A stretch of DNA of 64,000 nucleotides from Apteryx mantelli (taxonomy: Eukaryota > Chordata > Aves > Apterygiformes > Apterygidae): positions 6,138,001 to 6,202,000 of the forward strand of contig NC_089984.1 in assembly GCF_036417845.1 (NCBI RefSeq), written 5' to 3'. The stretch's first letter is position 1, and every line of letters begins with the position of its first letter. Positions 22,800 through 31,664 of this stretch are shown here, piece after piece. The notes below the pieces were generated by a model that had not been told where the DNA came from, ran no database searches, and saw only the letters and a list, made by a program, of their open reading frames with translations. Position numbers and translations under genes: made by a program.

Positions 22800-25400
22800 G
22801 GGTTTAGTACAGAGGGAAGCAGGAAGTCTCTCTTCCCGGGGTGGCCCGCTCCACAGAGCTTTCCTGCCTCACACACTAAAACAAGGAACACTTGGCAGTT
22901 ATTGTATTTTGCTTTCCTGAGGACAGCAGCGTTCTGTGGCTTGGGTTGTTGATGCCTGGCTTTGGGGTTTTAATAAAAGAATTTTCACATCTGTAGCGGG
23001 TGGGGGGAAAAAAAAAAAGAAATTGTCCAGACTTGTGATTCGTTTTTGCAACTTTGGCAGAAGTTACAGCAGGTCAGCTGAGCACTGGAGTCCCTTTCAG
23101 TGGGGGAAAGGATTGTCCTAGATGGTTTTAGCTCATCAGTTGTTCAGTTTGTTTGTGTGTGTAACCTTTTTTTTGCAGAGTCTGCTTTCATTTTGCCTCG
23201 TAATCAGTGTGCAGCATTCGTTCTGTAAACAGGGCTTTCCATAAGCTGTGTCACTTAGTTGTTTGGTTTTTTTTCTCTCCCTAAACTTGGGGTTCCTCTC
23301 CCACCAGCACTCCTACTTGTAATGTGGCTGTGGCCTTGACACGGTATTTCTGATGTTTCTTCGAGGAGACCTGTGAAATATTGATATCCCTAAGAAACGG
23401 AGCTTTTTATTGCTTCTGTTGAAAGAAGTTTTGCTGGGAGGATCAGCAGTCAGAGGGTGTACTCGATCCCCTCCGACTCCTGACTGAGCTTTGCAGAGCA
23501 CTGTCGCTAGATCACAGCTAAAGACGTACCTCTTTTATAGCAACAACTTTGCCAATCTCGCATTTCAGAAGCGGGAACGATGCTGCTAAAAGCCTTGGCT
23601 TCCTGCTTTCTCAGGCAGGACCTGGATTAGAGCAGCGGGAGAGCGCTCAAGGTTACGTTCTCTCTGTCACATGCACAAGAGAAGCAAAAACGGAAGGAGT
23701 GAAGTTACCTTCAGTGGAATAAACTGGATTTTTTTGTACCCTGCAGTTAATTTCTGTCTAAAGACATTTCCTGTGAGAACCATCCCCAGACACCCGTAGG
23801 GGAATTAATCAAAACAGCAGTGGCTTCTGGGTAGGGTGGCAAGGGCAGAAGAAGTGAGAGGTAAGATGGTTTTATTTCTTTATCATTAGAAATCCATATG
23901 CTCTGTCTTTGGGTTTTTACTTATTTTGCAAAATATCAGCCCTCCTGTTAACTGTAAGCCTTATTATCCCACAGCTACCCTGACCTGGACCTGATTTTAA
24001 GGGTTTTTTGTTTTTGTTGGATTTTTTTTTATGATTCCTCCATCTTTGGAAGGAAGTTGGTGGAAGTATGGCATTATGAAATAACTCTAAATAGAGGCAC
24101 AATCTAGTTGGCATGAAGAGATCATGGGGAGGGGGTTTAAGTGAAAGTCATGTTTGCAAAAGGTGCTGAACGTCTTGCAAAATGGCATTCCCTGGCCAGA
24201 GCCTGCCCGCCAAAACCTTTGGAATTTTTTTTTGAGTAGATATCCATGGATAATATGAGTGAGAAAGCATAGATCCTAATGGATGCTCACAGAAGCTGTA
24301 TTTCTTGATTTAGAATTAATTATAAAATTGTACATCTATAAATAAATGTTTATAACGTGAGAGGCCTCAGCTGTGTTTGTGTCACGCAGACTCTTGTGTT
24401 GCATATTGATGGCGTTAACCTGGAAGGAAGTGAGGAGAGAGCAGTGAGAAGAAAAGGTACATCTATAAAAGTGCTGTGAAAGTGCGGCTCTTCCCAATTT
24501 ACAGGTTTTCCTTGCATTTGGGGCACACAGGGAATGCTCTTACAGCAGCGGAGCAGGTTGCCTTGTTGCCGTGTTCCCACGTGCGTCCCTGCTTTCACCT
24601 GTTTTGGTCCTCTGTGGGCCGTTTCTTCACACGGCTTCGTGTCCTGCCCGAACCAACTGCTGTTTCTACACCTCACTGCTGCTCTGGAGTCACTTCTGCC
24701 ACGCAGCTGGATTTTACTTCTAGGCACCTGCAAGCTCCAAACTCGGTACCTTCCTAGCTTTCCAAAACTTGCCTCTCCTGCCAGCTCTGCTTGGGCTGTG
24801 TCTTCTCTTCCTGCTTCCTCCGGTGCTCTCATTTTCCGTGAAGAGGCCGGGGCGTAGGAAGTCCTGGAGCTGCTACACAAGGTGTTTGGAAGCTGTTAGC
24901 AGGTCGCAAGCAGAAGGCGACACAAGGCGCTCCTGCAGCTCCAGCAACGCCCGACTTCTGGGAGGCTGGAAGGAGCTTTGCGATGGGATCCCCATATAGA
25001 GCCCTGGGGGTGGACTGGCGATGGATGTGCCGAAAGCCTGGAAGACAGCTGGACCGAGAGCTCCTTCCAGGAAGCTGCGCTCGCGGCTGAGGAGGCCGCT
25101 CTGTGTCGGGGAGCAGCCTGCTGCCTCTAGGACTCCTTGAGCTCCTCTCGGCAGAGCTGAGGAGAGGGGTGAACGGGGTGGGCGTGTGGGCACTGGCATT
25201 TTAGGCAGCTGCAGAAATTTGGTTTAGATGCTCAGCAGCTTGAAAACTTGCTGTTAAAGAGCTGCCATCAGCGATTTGTTGTCAAATCGTCAGGGGAGCG
25301 TCCCCTTCTCAAGGGCAGTGGCTCTAGCCTGTGTTGGGCTCACTCTGTTCCACGTTTGCCTGGCGTGAAGGGTAGGGTGGAGGTTAATCTGGTGACAACA
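22800..25400. other. DNAJB12-DDIT4 spacer, left part
   Basis: Intergenic or distal 3'UTR sequence. It includes AT-rich blocks and an AATAAA at 24341-24346 that could serve a longer DNAJB12 transcript. No coding exon, RNA gene or mobile element was recognised. Confidence 0.55.
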
Positions 25401-25439
25401 CCGTGGGAGAAGTTGCAGCCCTTTTGGAGAACAGTTTGG

Positions 25440-27064
25440 GGTTTTGACAGCTTGGAGCGGCAGTTCGGAGTCCGCGAGAACTAGCCGAATGAAACCACGC
25501 GCCACCGCCACCCTTGGGAAGAGGACAGCAAGGCCGCGGCGGCGGCGGTGCCGGGGGCAGGAGCGCGCAGCGCGTTGAGCACGTCGCGCTTTGGTTCGCA
25601 GCGCGCCGTCGTGGGCCGCTAGCACCCGTTGCGTCACGAGCACTCGGACAAAGGTTTCCGCGTCGGGCGTTGGGCAACCGTTGTTCCTCTGCGGTCAGAG
25701 GGGGAAACGGTCCTCTGGAGAGGCCGCTGTCTGTCTCCGTCTCTCCCCGATTAAAAAGACGGTTAAGGCGACGGCTTTCTCCCTGGGGCGCATGCGCCTC
25801 GGCGGCGTGACTCTGCCGCCTTGGGTTCACGCTGCCGGTGCGTCCCACGAAGGTCTCCCTGCAGGAGAGGGGGGGCCTTCAGCGACACGCAGTGCTTCTG
25901 CCTTGGGCCGTGGCATCTGCCCAGCGCCCTTCCTCAAGGAAACAGCGGACGTTTTGTTGGAAACGGCCACGGAGATAAGGGCGAGATTGTTCCAAAGGCC
26001 GTTGGAAGGCGAAGGCTTGAAATTTGGCCGTCTTTGGCAATTTTTGTTTCCTTGAATGTGAGCACAATTAGTGATTTGTCCTTAGGGAAAACTTTGTTCC
26101 CAGCCCGGCTGTGTCCAAGAACAGTCCGGCGAGCACCGAGCCAGCGAGGCTGGCGGGGAGAGCGTGGAGCCGACGGGCCCGTGCAAATCCCGCGCGTCCC
26201 CCTGGGAGCGAGCGGTGCTCGGCGGCAGCGGTGGCAGGATCAGCTAATGCGGGGGAAGAGACCTGGGCTCCTTGCTTGCCTTCGAGCCCCGGAAACGTTC
26301 TGGGAGAAAACAGGGCAAACTATTTGTGGGGAAAAATACTCTCCGGGAGGGGAGAGGTGGCTCTGGCGTCGCCGTCCCCCGCACGCGATGCCACCTGCGC
26401 GCGCGGGAAACTCCGAGAGCCCAGCGCTGCGCGGAGCAAGGGGTCACACCGGCCCAAATCCGGGTCTTCCGGGGCATCACCCAAACCTCGCTTGTCCCCC
26501 CCAAAACCCCTGCCCGGGGCCAGGGAGCTGCGCGGAGCAGGGAAGTGCCCGGAGCCGACGCTGCCCGTGGTGGGGGGGGCCGTCCCTGGGGCACGGGAAA
26601 GCGCGACGACACGGCACTAAATTAGAAGGAACCGCAACGAGTCTCTTTTTGCATTTTGATGCCTGGTTGTTTTCCGGTTCAAAGCAGCGAACCTGGCCGC
26701 GGGGCCCGCGCAGCAGGCGCCCAGCGCGCAGAATTTACCCTGCTGCTGCTGCTGCTGCCGCCCCGCTTAACTTCTTCTGCCTGACTCCAGCTCGCACCGG
26801 CAGGAAAAGAGATTTTTTTTTTTTTTTTTTCAGCAGCAGCCGCCCCGAATCTAGGGCCCCGCGCTGGGCAAGCTGCGGTTTTCCCACCCCACGAGGGATG
26901 CAGCAAGGGTGCAGGGGCTTTGGGCCCGGGCAGCTCGTTTGCCGCCCGCCGGGCTCGTTTAGCAGGGCAGGCCGAGCTTTTAATTGCGGCAGCTGCATGG
27001 CCAGGTTGGGCTGGTGGAAAGGTGGCAGTGGAGGTGGCTGCGGTGTGAGCGGCTGCCCCGGCAG
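25440..27064 (+). promoter_or_regulatory. Orphan CpG island
   Basis: A 1.6-kb CpG- and GC-dense block distant from the 5' end of any gene recognised here: DNAJB12 begins 22 kb to the left and DDIT4 begins about 4 kb to the right. It has an NRF1-type palindrome GCGCATGCGC at 25788-25797, a T18 run near 26815, and ends at a strong donor consensus CAG/GTAAGG (27062-27068). It may be the promoter and first exon of an unannotated transcript, or a methylation-free enhancer. The function is inferred. Confidence 0.5.
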
Positions 27065-27424
27065 GTAAGGTTCCCCTGAAAGCTTTTTTTTGGGGGGGAA
27101 AACAGCTGAAATGGGAAGTGCAGGTGGCCGGTTTGGGGGGGGGGGCCGTGCCCGGGTGCAACCGAGTGCCTGGCATTGCCGGGCCGGTCACGCGCACCAC
27201 GAGTAATCCCCCGATATCCCCGTGGGTGTGAAAATATCCCCCTGCGCCGCTCGTTTTCCCGGGAAAGGCTAAATAAAGCTGCCTCCGCAAAAGGCGTTCT
27301 GGCACCTTCCAGGCGAGCTGTGAAAATGTCCCGTCCCTGTTTTGCCTCCAGGGACCTTGTTTTTCCGTCCGTGTTTCCCCCCCCACCCCAGTTTCCCAAT
27401 TTTAACCATGGAAAGGGCATTTTG

Positions 27425-27434
27425 CTATAAATAG
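27425..27434. promoter_or_regulatory. MEF2/TATA-like motif CTATAAATAG
   Basis: Exact match to the MEF2 consensus YTA(A/T)4TAR; the same sequence could act as a TATA box. A CACGTG E-box lies 30 bases downstream at 27464-27469. Role inferred. Confidence 0.4.
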
Positions 27435-27584
27435 GCTGGGCGTCCCGTGGGTGTTCGTCCGCTCACGTGGCTCCTGGTTCGGACGGGGGCATCATGGTGG
27501 GATGGGGGGGGTGCAGGAATGAGCTTGGGGGGGGGGGGGGGAGATGCACTGCTCCAACCCCCCTGGCAAAAGAAAAAAAAGAAA

Positions 27585-27605
27585 TTAATAATAATAATAA
27601 TAATA
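27585..27605 (+). repeat. (TAA)n microsatellite
   Basis: About seven tandem AAT/TAA units in an A-rich setting. Confidence 0.9.
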
Positions 27606-27667
27606 CCTTATTAGTGCTGTTTTCCCCCCAGCTTGGTTTACCCCCAGCGATATCTTTTTTTTCCCTT

Positions 27668-27677
27668 CTAAAAATAG
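27668..27677. promoter_or_regulatory. MEF2-type motif CTAAAAATAG
   Basis: Second exact match to YTA(A/T)4TAR, 234 bases from the first. Role inferred from pairing. Confidence 0.4.
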
Positions 27678-28015
27678 AGCCATGTTTTTGCAGCGGCCTC
27701 AGGGAACGCGGCCCTGGGAAGCGCGGGCGGCGGGGAGACGAAAACCGAGCGCAGCGAACCCATGGGTGCCTATAAAGAGCCGATTTAAAAAAAAAAAAAA
27801 GGGGGGGGGGACTTAAAACCTGAGTTTGCAGTGCTGCCGCAGCCTTGGATGGGTCTCGTCAAAAAAAAGGCGAGCGAGGGAGCGTCGCGTCGGCTACAGC
27901 TCCGCTGACACCGCTCACCACCCAGGCACTCGTGCGACCCTGTCCTGGCGGCCAAGCCCTGCGAAAGCGGGGTTTTCGGGGACTGCCCCAAACCTTGGGA
28001 AGGCACCCTGGTCCT

Positions 28016-28041
28016 GGGGGGGGGGTTTGGGGGGGGGGGGG
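28016..28041 (+). repeat. Double G tract (possible G-quadruplex)
   Basis: G10, TTT, then G13 on the plus strand. Such a tract can fold as a G-quadruplex and is also prone to sequencing error. Confidence 0.7.
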
Positions 28042-29063
28042 AGACGCTCCTGCACGTGCGGTTTGGCTTTTGGAGGGCGAGCGGCCACCTCCCGCTTCAC
28101 GGCCCTGGCTCCGCTTGCTGCTGTTGTTCCTCCCAGGTGGTGGTTCACAGGCGAGCAGTCGCCGTTCGGAGTTGTCCTGGTGGCCGGTTGTGTTCTGCGG
28201 AAATAATTTTTTTGCAAAAATGTCCTTTTCATCGAAAAGTCAGTGTCTGTCTGCGGGGGGGGGGAATTACAAACCAAAGCCAGAACAGAGCCACGTTCAG
28301 ATGGAAATGTGTCTGCCCAGCTTTATCCTCTGCATCTTGCGCCTGGCTTTTAATTTGCCAGGCGACTTACTTAATTATACTTTAGTGAAAGCCTTTTTTT
28401 TTTTTTTTTTTGGTTGTGTTGTTATAATTGTAGGCTTATGTAATTGCTCCTTATTCGCCCGGATTGGAGGACAAAGCACCGGAGCGTGCTCCCAGGGAGC
28501 CTTCCCTGCGCCGGCCTGGGATGCAGGCGAGCTCCGTTTGGCCCAGCCAGTCTCCTTTTGGGGACTGGCCTCCCTCTCGTTTTTGTGGGGTTTTTTTTTT
28601 CTTTTCTTTTTTTTTTTTTTTTGGTAGCTAATCTGTTTTTTTGCACTGCCTTAGGGCTGGCAAAGGTAGCCCCTTGAACTGCCACCTTCTCCTTCCCTGC
28701 GGGTATGGTTGATATATATAAAATACGGAAGATACTTGGGTGCTTCCCCAAGGTTGGAGGGGATTTTAGCAGCGTGAGGTGGACTTTCACCTGCGGGACG
28801 CGTCCCCAGCACAGGCGCTGGCGAGACACTGAAAAACACCAGCCACTTCCTCGTATCCTCCCGCCGGGGACAGCCGTGCCGGGCCTGACTCAGCCCGGCC
28901 ACCCCTGAGTCACCTCCCTGTGCCCTGCAATTAGAGGTGGCCAGAGGACCACACGGGCGCCTGCCGTTCCTGCTGCCTTCGTAAGGGCTGAGACGCAGGG
29001 TGCGAACACCGCCGCCGCTGCGCCAGGGAAAAAGACTTTCCGAGGACACCGGGCACATGGTGG

Positions 29064-29087
29064 CCAAGCTTAAAAAAAAAAGCTTGG
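29064..29087. repeat. Perfect hairpin, 8-bp stem with A8 loop
   Basis: CCAAGCTT at 29064-29071 and AAGCTTGG at 29080-29087 flank eight A residues. It lies about 130 bases beyond the inferred DDIT4 cleavage site, in the DDIT4 transcription direction. Confidence 0.85.
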
Positions 29088-29214
29088 AAGTTGCCTCCAT
29101 GTGACAGCCCTGGAATAGGGGCTTCCGACAGCACATGTGTGGGGCAGGTGGGACTACAGCCCTGCTGGCCGAGGACCATCAGGGCATCATCGAGCCAAGA
29201 CACAGAGACAGCAA

Positions 29215-30089
29215 GGCATCAATTAGAAAGGTTTTATTAGAAAAGTAAAAAAAAAAACAACAACAACCAACACAATTGCATAGGAAGTTTCGCACTTGAA
29301 CATCAAGTGTACTAGTGTAAACTGTAATCAATGGGAGCGCAGGTCGCCCAGGGGGCCCCCGAGGGATCCTGCCCTCGGTCCCAGCGTCGCCGCACGCCCC
29401 CTCTCCTGCCAGGGCTGGGGGCGCCTCCCAGCAGTGTTGTAGTTTGTGATCGAAGACATGACAGGACTTCAGACCCCCGCCCCGGTAATCCCGGCTCCTG
29501 CCTTTCCCGGGAGTCTGAACATAGCTGCCCAGATGTCAGTAGTGGAGTTTTGTCTCGGATCCAGACTCGGTTTGATCGGACATTTAGCTTAGCCATCACT
29601 CACTCCCACGCACGCGCCCTCCCCCCAAACCCCATCGATTACAACCGTCGTTAACAAGAGGAAAAGGAGTCACCAGGCAAGGGCAGGGAGAGGGGCTGCC
29701 CCCAGCAGCCCGGCTGCCGGGGCAGGGAGCACAGACAGGCGCCGCAATCACACCATCCTACAATCATCAGCAGTGTAACGCTAGCACGGCCCGGCCCCCG
29801 CCGCTGCCGCCCTCCGGGGTCGCACCCGCCTGGCGGGGCGGCTCCGCGCGCGCACCGGGGACACCCCAGCGTGGGCGGCGCGGCGGGGACCTCCGCCTGC
29901 CCAAACTACTTCCACCTAGAGCCCTACTCCAGCCTAACCTAAACTATAGTGGCTGCCGAGAGCCGCCACACTAACAGCTCAGGGATTTTTTTCCATTTTT
30001 CTTTTTTTTTTTTCCCTCCTTCCTTGCTAGCTCCTCCAAAAGCACTTGGGTGAGCCGTTCCTCCAGGCGGGCACGCTGCGGCCGGCCCC
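29215..30089 (-). other. DDIT4: DDIT4 3'UTR (inferred extent)
   Basis: Noncoding sequence between the DDIT4 stop and a canonical signal, about 0.87 kb, similar in size to the mammalian 3'UTR. It carries an A-rich tract just after the stop (minus strand, 29993-30015) and CpG-rich sequence in the middle. Confidence 0.75.
29233..29238 (-). terminator. DDIT4: DDIT4 poly(A) signal AATAAA
   Basis: TTTATT on the plus strand is AATAAA in the DDIT4 direction. It is the first canonical signal after the stop and sits in an AT-rich pocket in otherwise GC-rich DNA. Confidence 0.7.
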
Positions 30090-30580
30090 CTAGCACTCCT
30101 CGATGAGCAGCTGCTCGGAGCTGTACAGCTTCTTCTTGATGACCCTGAAGCCCGTGCCCAGCTTCAGCGACTGGCTGAAGCCCGGCGTGAATGCAGGCCC
30201 TGAGGCAAAGAGTCCCTGGATCTTGGGCCAGAGGCGGGAGTCCAGCCGGAGCACGAGGGTGAGCTGGAAGGTGGGCACCACGGCGGGGTCCACGGCGATG
30301 TGCCCCACGTCGTGGCAGGCCTTGCCGTGCTCCACGCAGAGGTCGAGCAGGGCCCCGCGCAGCCCGCAGGGCTCGCTGCAGGCCAGGCGCAGCAGCTCCG
30401 TCCGCACCTGCGCCACGAGCTGCTCCGGCATGAGGAGCCGGGAGCACCGCTTGGGGCCCAGCGGGGCCTTGCCCAGCGTGGCCTGCACCACGTCCATCAG
30501 GTTGGCGCACAGCAGCTCATCCTCGGGGTCGTGCAGCAGGTCCAGGTCCGGCAGGGAGGCCTCATCAGCGTACTCAGGGT
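30090..30580 (-). CDS. DDIT4: DDIT4 coding exon 2
   Basis: Encodes residues 33-195, the whole structured RTP801 domain, ending IEEC and TAG. The acceptor on the minus strand is CCTCTGCAG. Confidence 0.96.
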
Positions 30581-31111
30581 CTGCAGAGGAGCAGGGAGGC
30601 AGGTCAGCACCGGGCAGGGACAAGGAGGGGGGATGGGGTCCTGCTTCTAGCCTTTCCCAGGGGACGCTCAGGGCACGCTGACCCCCGGGGCTGGGGGCAC
30701 CTGATGGTCACATAGGGCCTTTTGGCAGCCCCCACTGTGCTGCGGTAGGGCAACGCTGGGCAGTGGGGGGACCCCCACCCGCTGGTGGGGACCTCCTCAT
30801 CCATGGGGGACCCTGGGGGGAACCCCACCATCCATGGGGGACCTCCTCCGGGACACACATCCCTCAGGAGGAGCCCACCATCCATGGGGGACCTCCTCCA
30901 GGAGGCGCATCCCTCAGGGGGACCCCACCATCCATGGGGAACCTCCTCTGGGACACACCCCTTAGGCAGACCCCATTGGGGACCTTCCCTGGGACCACCT
31001 CGGCCCCCGCTCACCTCCCTCCGAGCCGGAGGCGCTGCCCAGCGACTCGCAGTCCGAGGTCTCCAGGCGGCCCCGCTCGCCGCCCGCCAGCCGCTCCCAG
31101 AGCCCCGGCAT
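30090..31111 (-). CDS. DDIT4: DDIT4 (REDD1/RTP801), stress-induced mTORC1 inhibitor (complete, 2 coding exons)
   Basis: DDIT4 is a short-lived cytosolic protein induced by hypoxia, glucocorticoids, DNA damage and starvation. It restrains mTORC1 through TSC1/TSC2. Coding exons are 31111-31015 and 30580-30090, joined at a GTGAG donor and CTGCAG acceptor with a split Asp33 codon; total 195 residues. Seen: MPGLW at the N terminus (MPSLW in human), the SDCESL motif, an acidic [11 protein letters not shown] segment, then the conserved core [36 protein letters not shown] and [19 protein letters not shown]. The [10 protein letters not shown] lysines belong to the surface known to be needed for mTORC1 inhibition. 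The protein is about 37 residues shorter than human (232), all lost from the Ser/Pro-rich N-terminal region. Paralogue DDIT4L lacks this N terminus and lies elsewhere, so identity is secure. Confidence 0.95.
30581..31014 (-). other. DDIT4: DDIT4 intron with minisatellite
   Basis: The only intron inside the coding sequence, 434 bases. About 40 percent of it is a 50-bp tandem repeat, annotated separately. Confidence 0.9.
30791..30981 (-). repeat. 50-bp tandem repeat (minisatellite) in DDIT4 intron
   Basis: Three full copies and one partial copy of a 50-base unit begin at 30791, 30841, 30891 and 30941. Each starts ACCTCCTC on the plus strand and full copies end CCACCATCCATGGGG(G/A). Copies differ by a few substitutions, with the first copy most diverged in its middle. 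Confidence 0.92.
31015..31111 (-). CDS. DDIT4: DDIT4 coding exon 1
   Basis: Encodes residues 1-32 ([20 protein letters not shown] and [10 protein letters not shown]). The frame stays open far upstream only because of A-rich repeat sequence; the ATG is chosen by homology and by the TATA box 54 bases upstream. Confidence 0.9.
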
Positions 31112-31164
31112 GGCGCCTCGCCGAGCCCCGCGCAGTGGTGCCCCCGAGCCCCTCCGCCCCTCCC

Positions 31165-31171
31165 TTATATA
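31165..31171 (-). promoter_or_regulatory. DDIT4: DDIT4 TATA box
   Basis: TATATAA on the minus strand, in CTCTATATAAGGG. It predicts transcription start near 31140 and a leader of only about 30 bases before the ATG. DDIT4 is a sharply inducible gene, which fits a TATA promoter. Confidence 0.75.
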
Positions 31172-31211
31172 GAGGCGGCGCGGGAGGCCACGCCCCCCTC
31201 TGCGGCGCCCG

Positions 31212-31216
31212 CCAAT
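31212..31216 (+). promoter_or_regulatory. DDIT4: CCAAT box of DDIT4 promoter
   Basis: CCAAT in CGCCAATGGC, about 41 bases upstream of the TATA box; NF-Y sites act in either orientation. Confidence 0.5.
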
Positions 31217-31228
31217 GGCAGTGCGGGG

Positions 31229-31233
31229 CACGT
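31229..31233 (-). promoter_or_regulatory. DDIT4: Candidate hypoxia response element (ACGTG)
   Basis: Minus strand GGACGTGCCCC holds the HIF core RCGTG about 60 bases upstream of the TATA box. HIF-1 induction of DDIT4 is well established in mammals; use of this exact site is inferred. Confidence 0.5.
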
Positions 31234-31447
31234 CCGCGGCGTCTCTCCTGCCCGGTGACAGCGGGAGGCCCCGCCCCCCCGCTCCCCCCCCGCCCCCCCC
31301 CCCCCGGCGCGGCCGCGCAAGCGGCGCCGCGGTTGCATCAGGGGGGCGCGGAGCGGCGGGGGGCAGCGGGACACGCACGCAGGCGCTCGGGAGCACCGGG
31401 GCAGAGCTTGGCACGCTGCTTTTAACAAAACCCGGCTCGCGGGTTGT

Positions 31448-31664
31448 CCCCCCCCCTTTCTTTTTTGCCTTTTTTTGCTTTATTTTTTTTTGCTTTTTTT
31501 GCTTTTTTGCTTTTTTTACCTTTTTGATTTTTTCTTTTTTATTTTTTTTTGCTATTTTTGCTTTTCTGCTTTTTGCTTTTTTTTTTTGCTTTTTTTGCTT
31601 TTTGGGGGGTCTTTTTGCTTTTTTTGCTTTTTTTTCGCTTTTCCCCCCCTTCCCCCCCCCCCCC
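31448..31664. repeat. T-rich GCTTTTTT-type tandem tract plus C runs
   Basis: About 200 bases made almost wholly of T runs of 4-9 separated by GC or C (TTTTTTTGC units), then C7, TT and C13. On the minus strand it is an A/G purine tract with isolated C, and encodes a meaningless Lys/Ala-rich frame. It begins about 280 bases upstream of the DDIT4 TATA box. Confidence 0.9.

Larger units (their letters stand above)
27065..29220. other. DNAJB12-DDIT4 spacer, right part (homopolymer-rich)
   Basis: GC-rich spacer with repeated long G, A and T runs (G13-14 near 27530, A14-G10 near 27790-27810, G tracts near 28020, T runs near 28390 and 28600). It contains two MEF2-type sites and an E-box. Open frames here are products of the homopolymers and are not supported as genes. 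Confidence 0.6.

Noticed and set aside
26815-26830. T run in the orphan island as an RNA polymerase III terminator
   Set aside because: No A or B box upstream; the run is one of many homopolymers in this interval.
25821-27068. 415-codon open frame as a protein gene
   Set aside because: It lies in a CpG island where stops are rare, has poly-Ala and poly-Phe stretches from simple repeats, and shows no recognisable domain. Kept only as a finding about the island.
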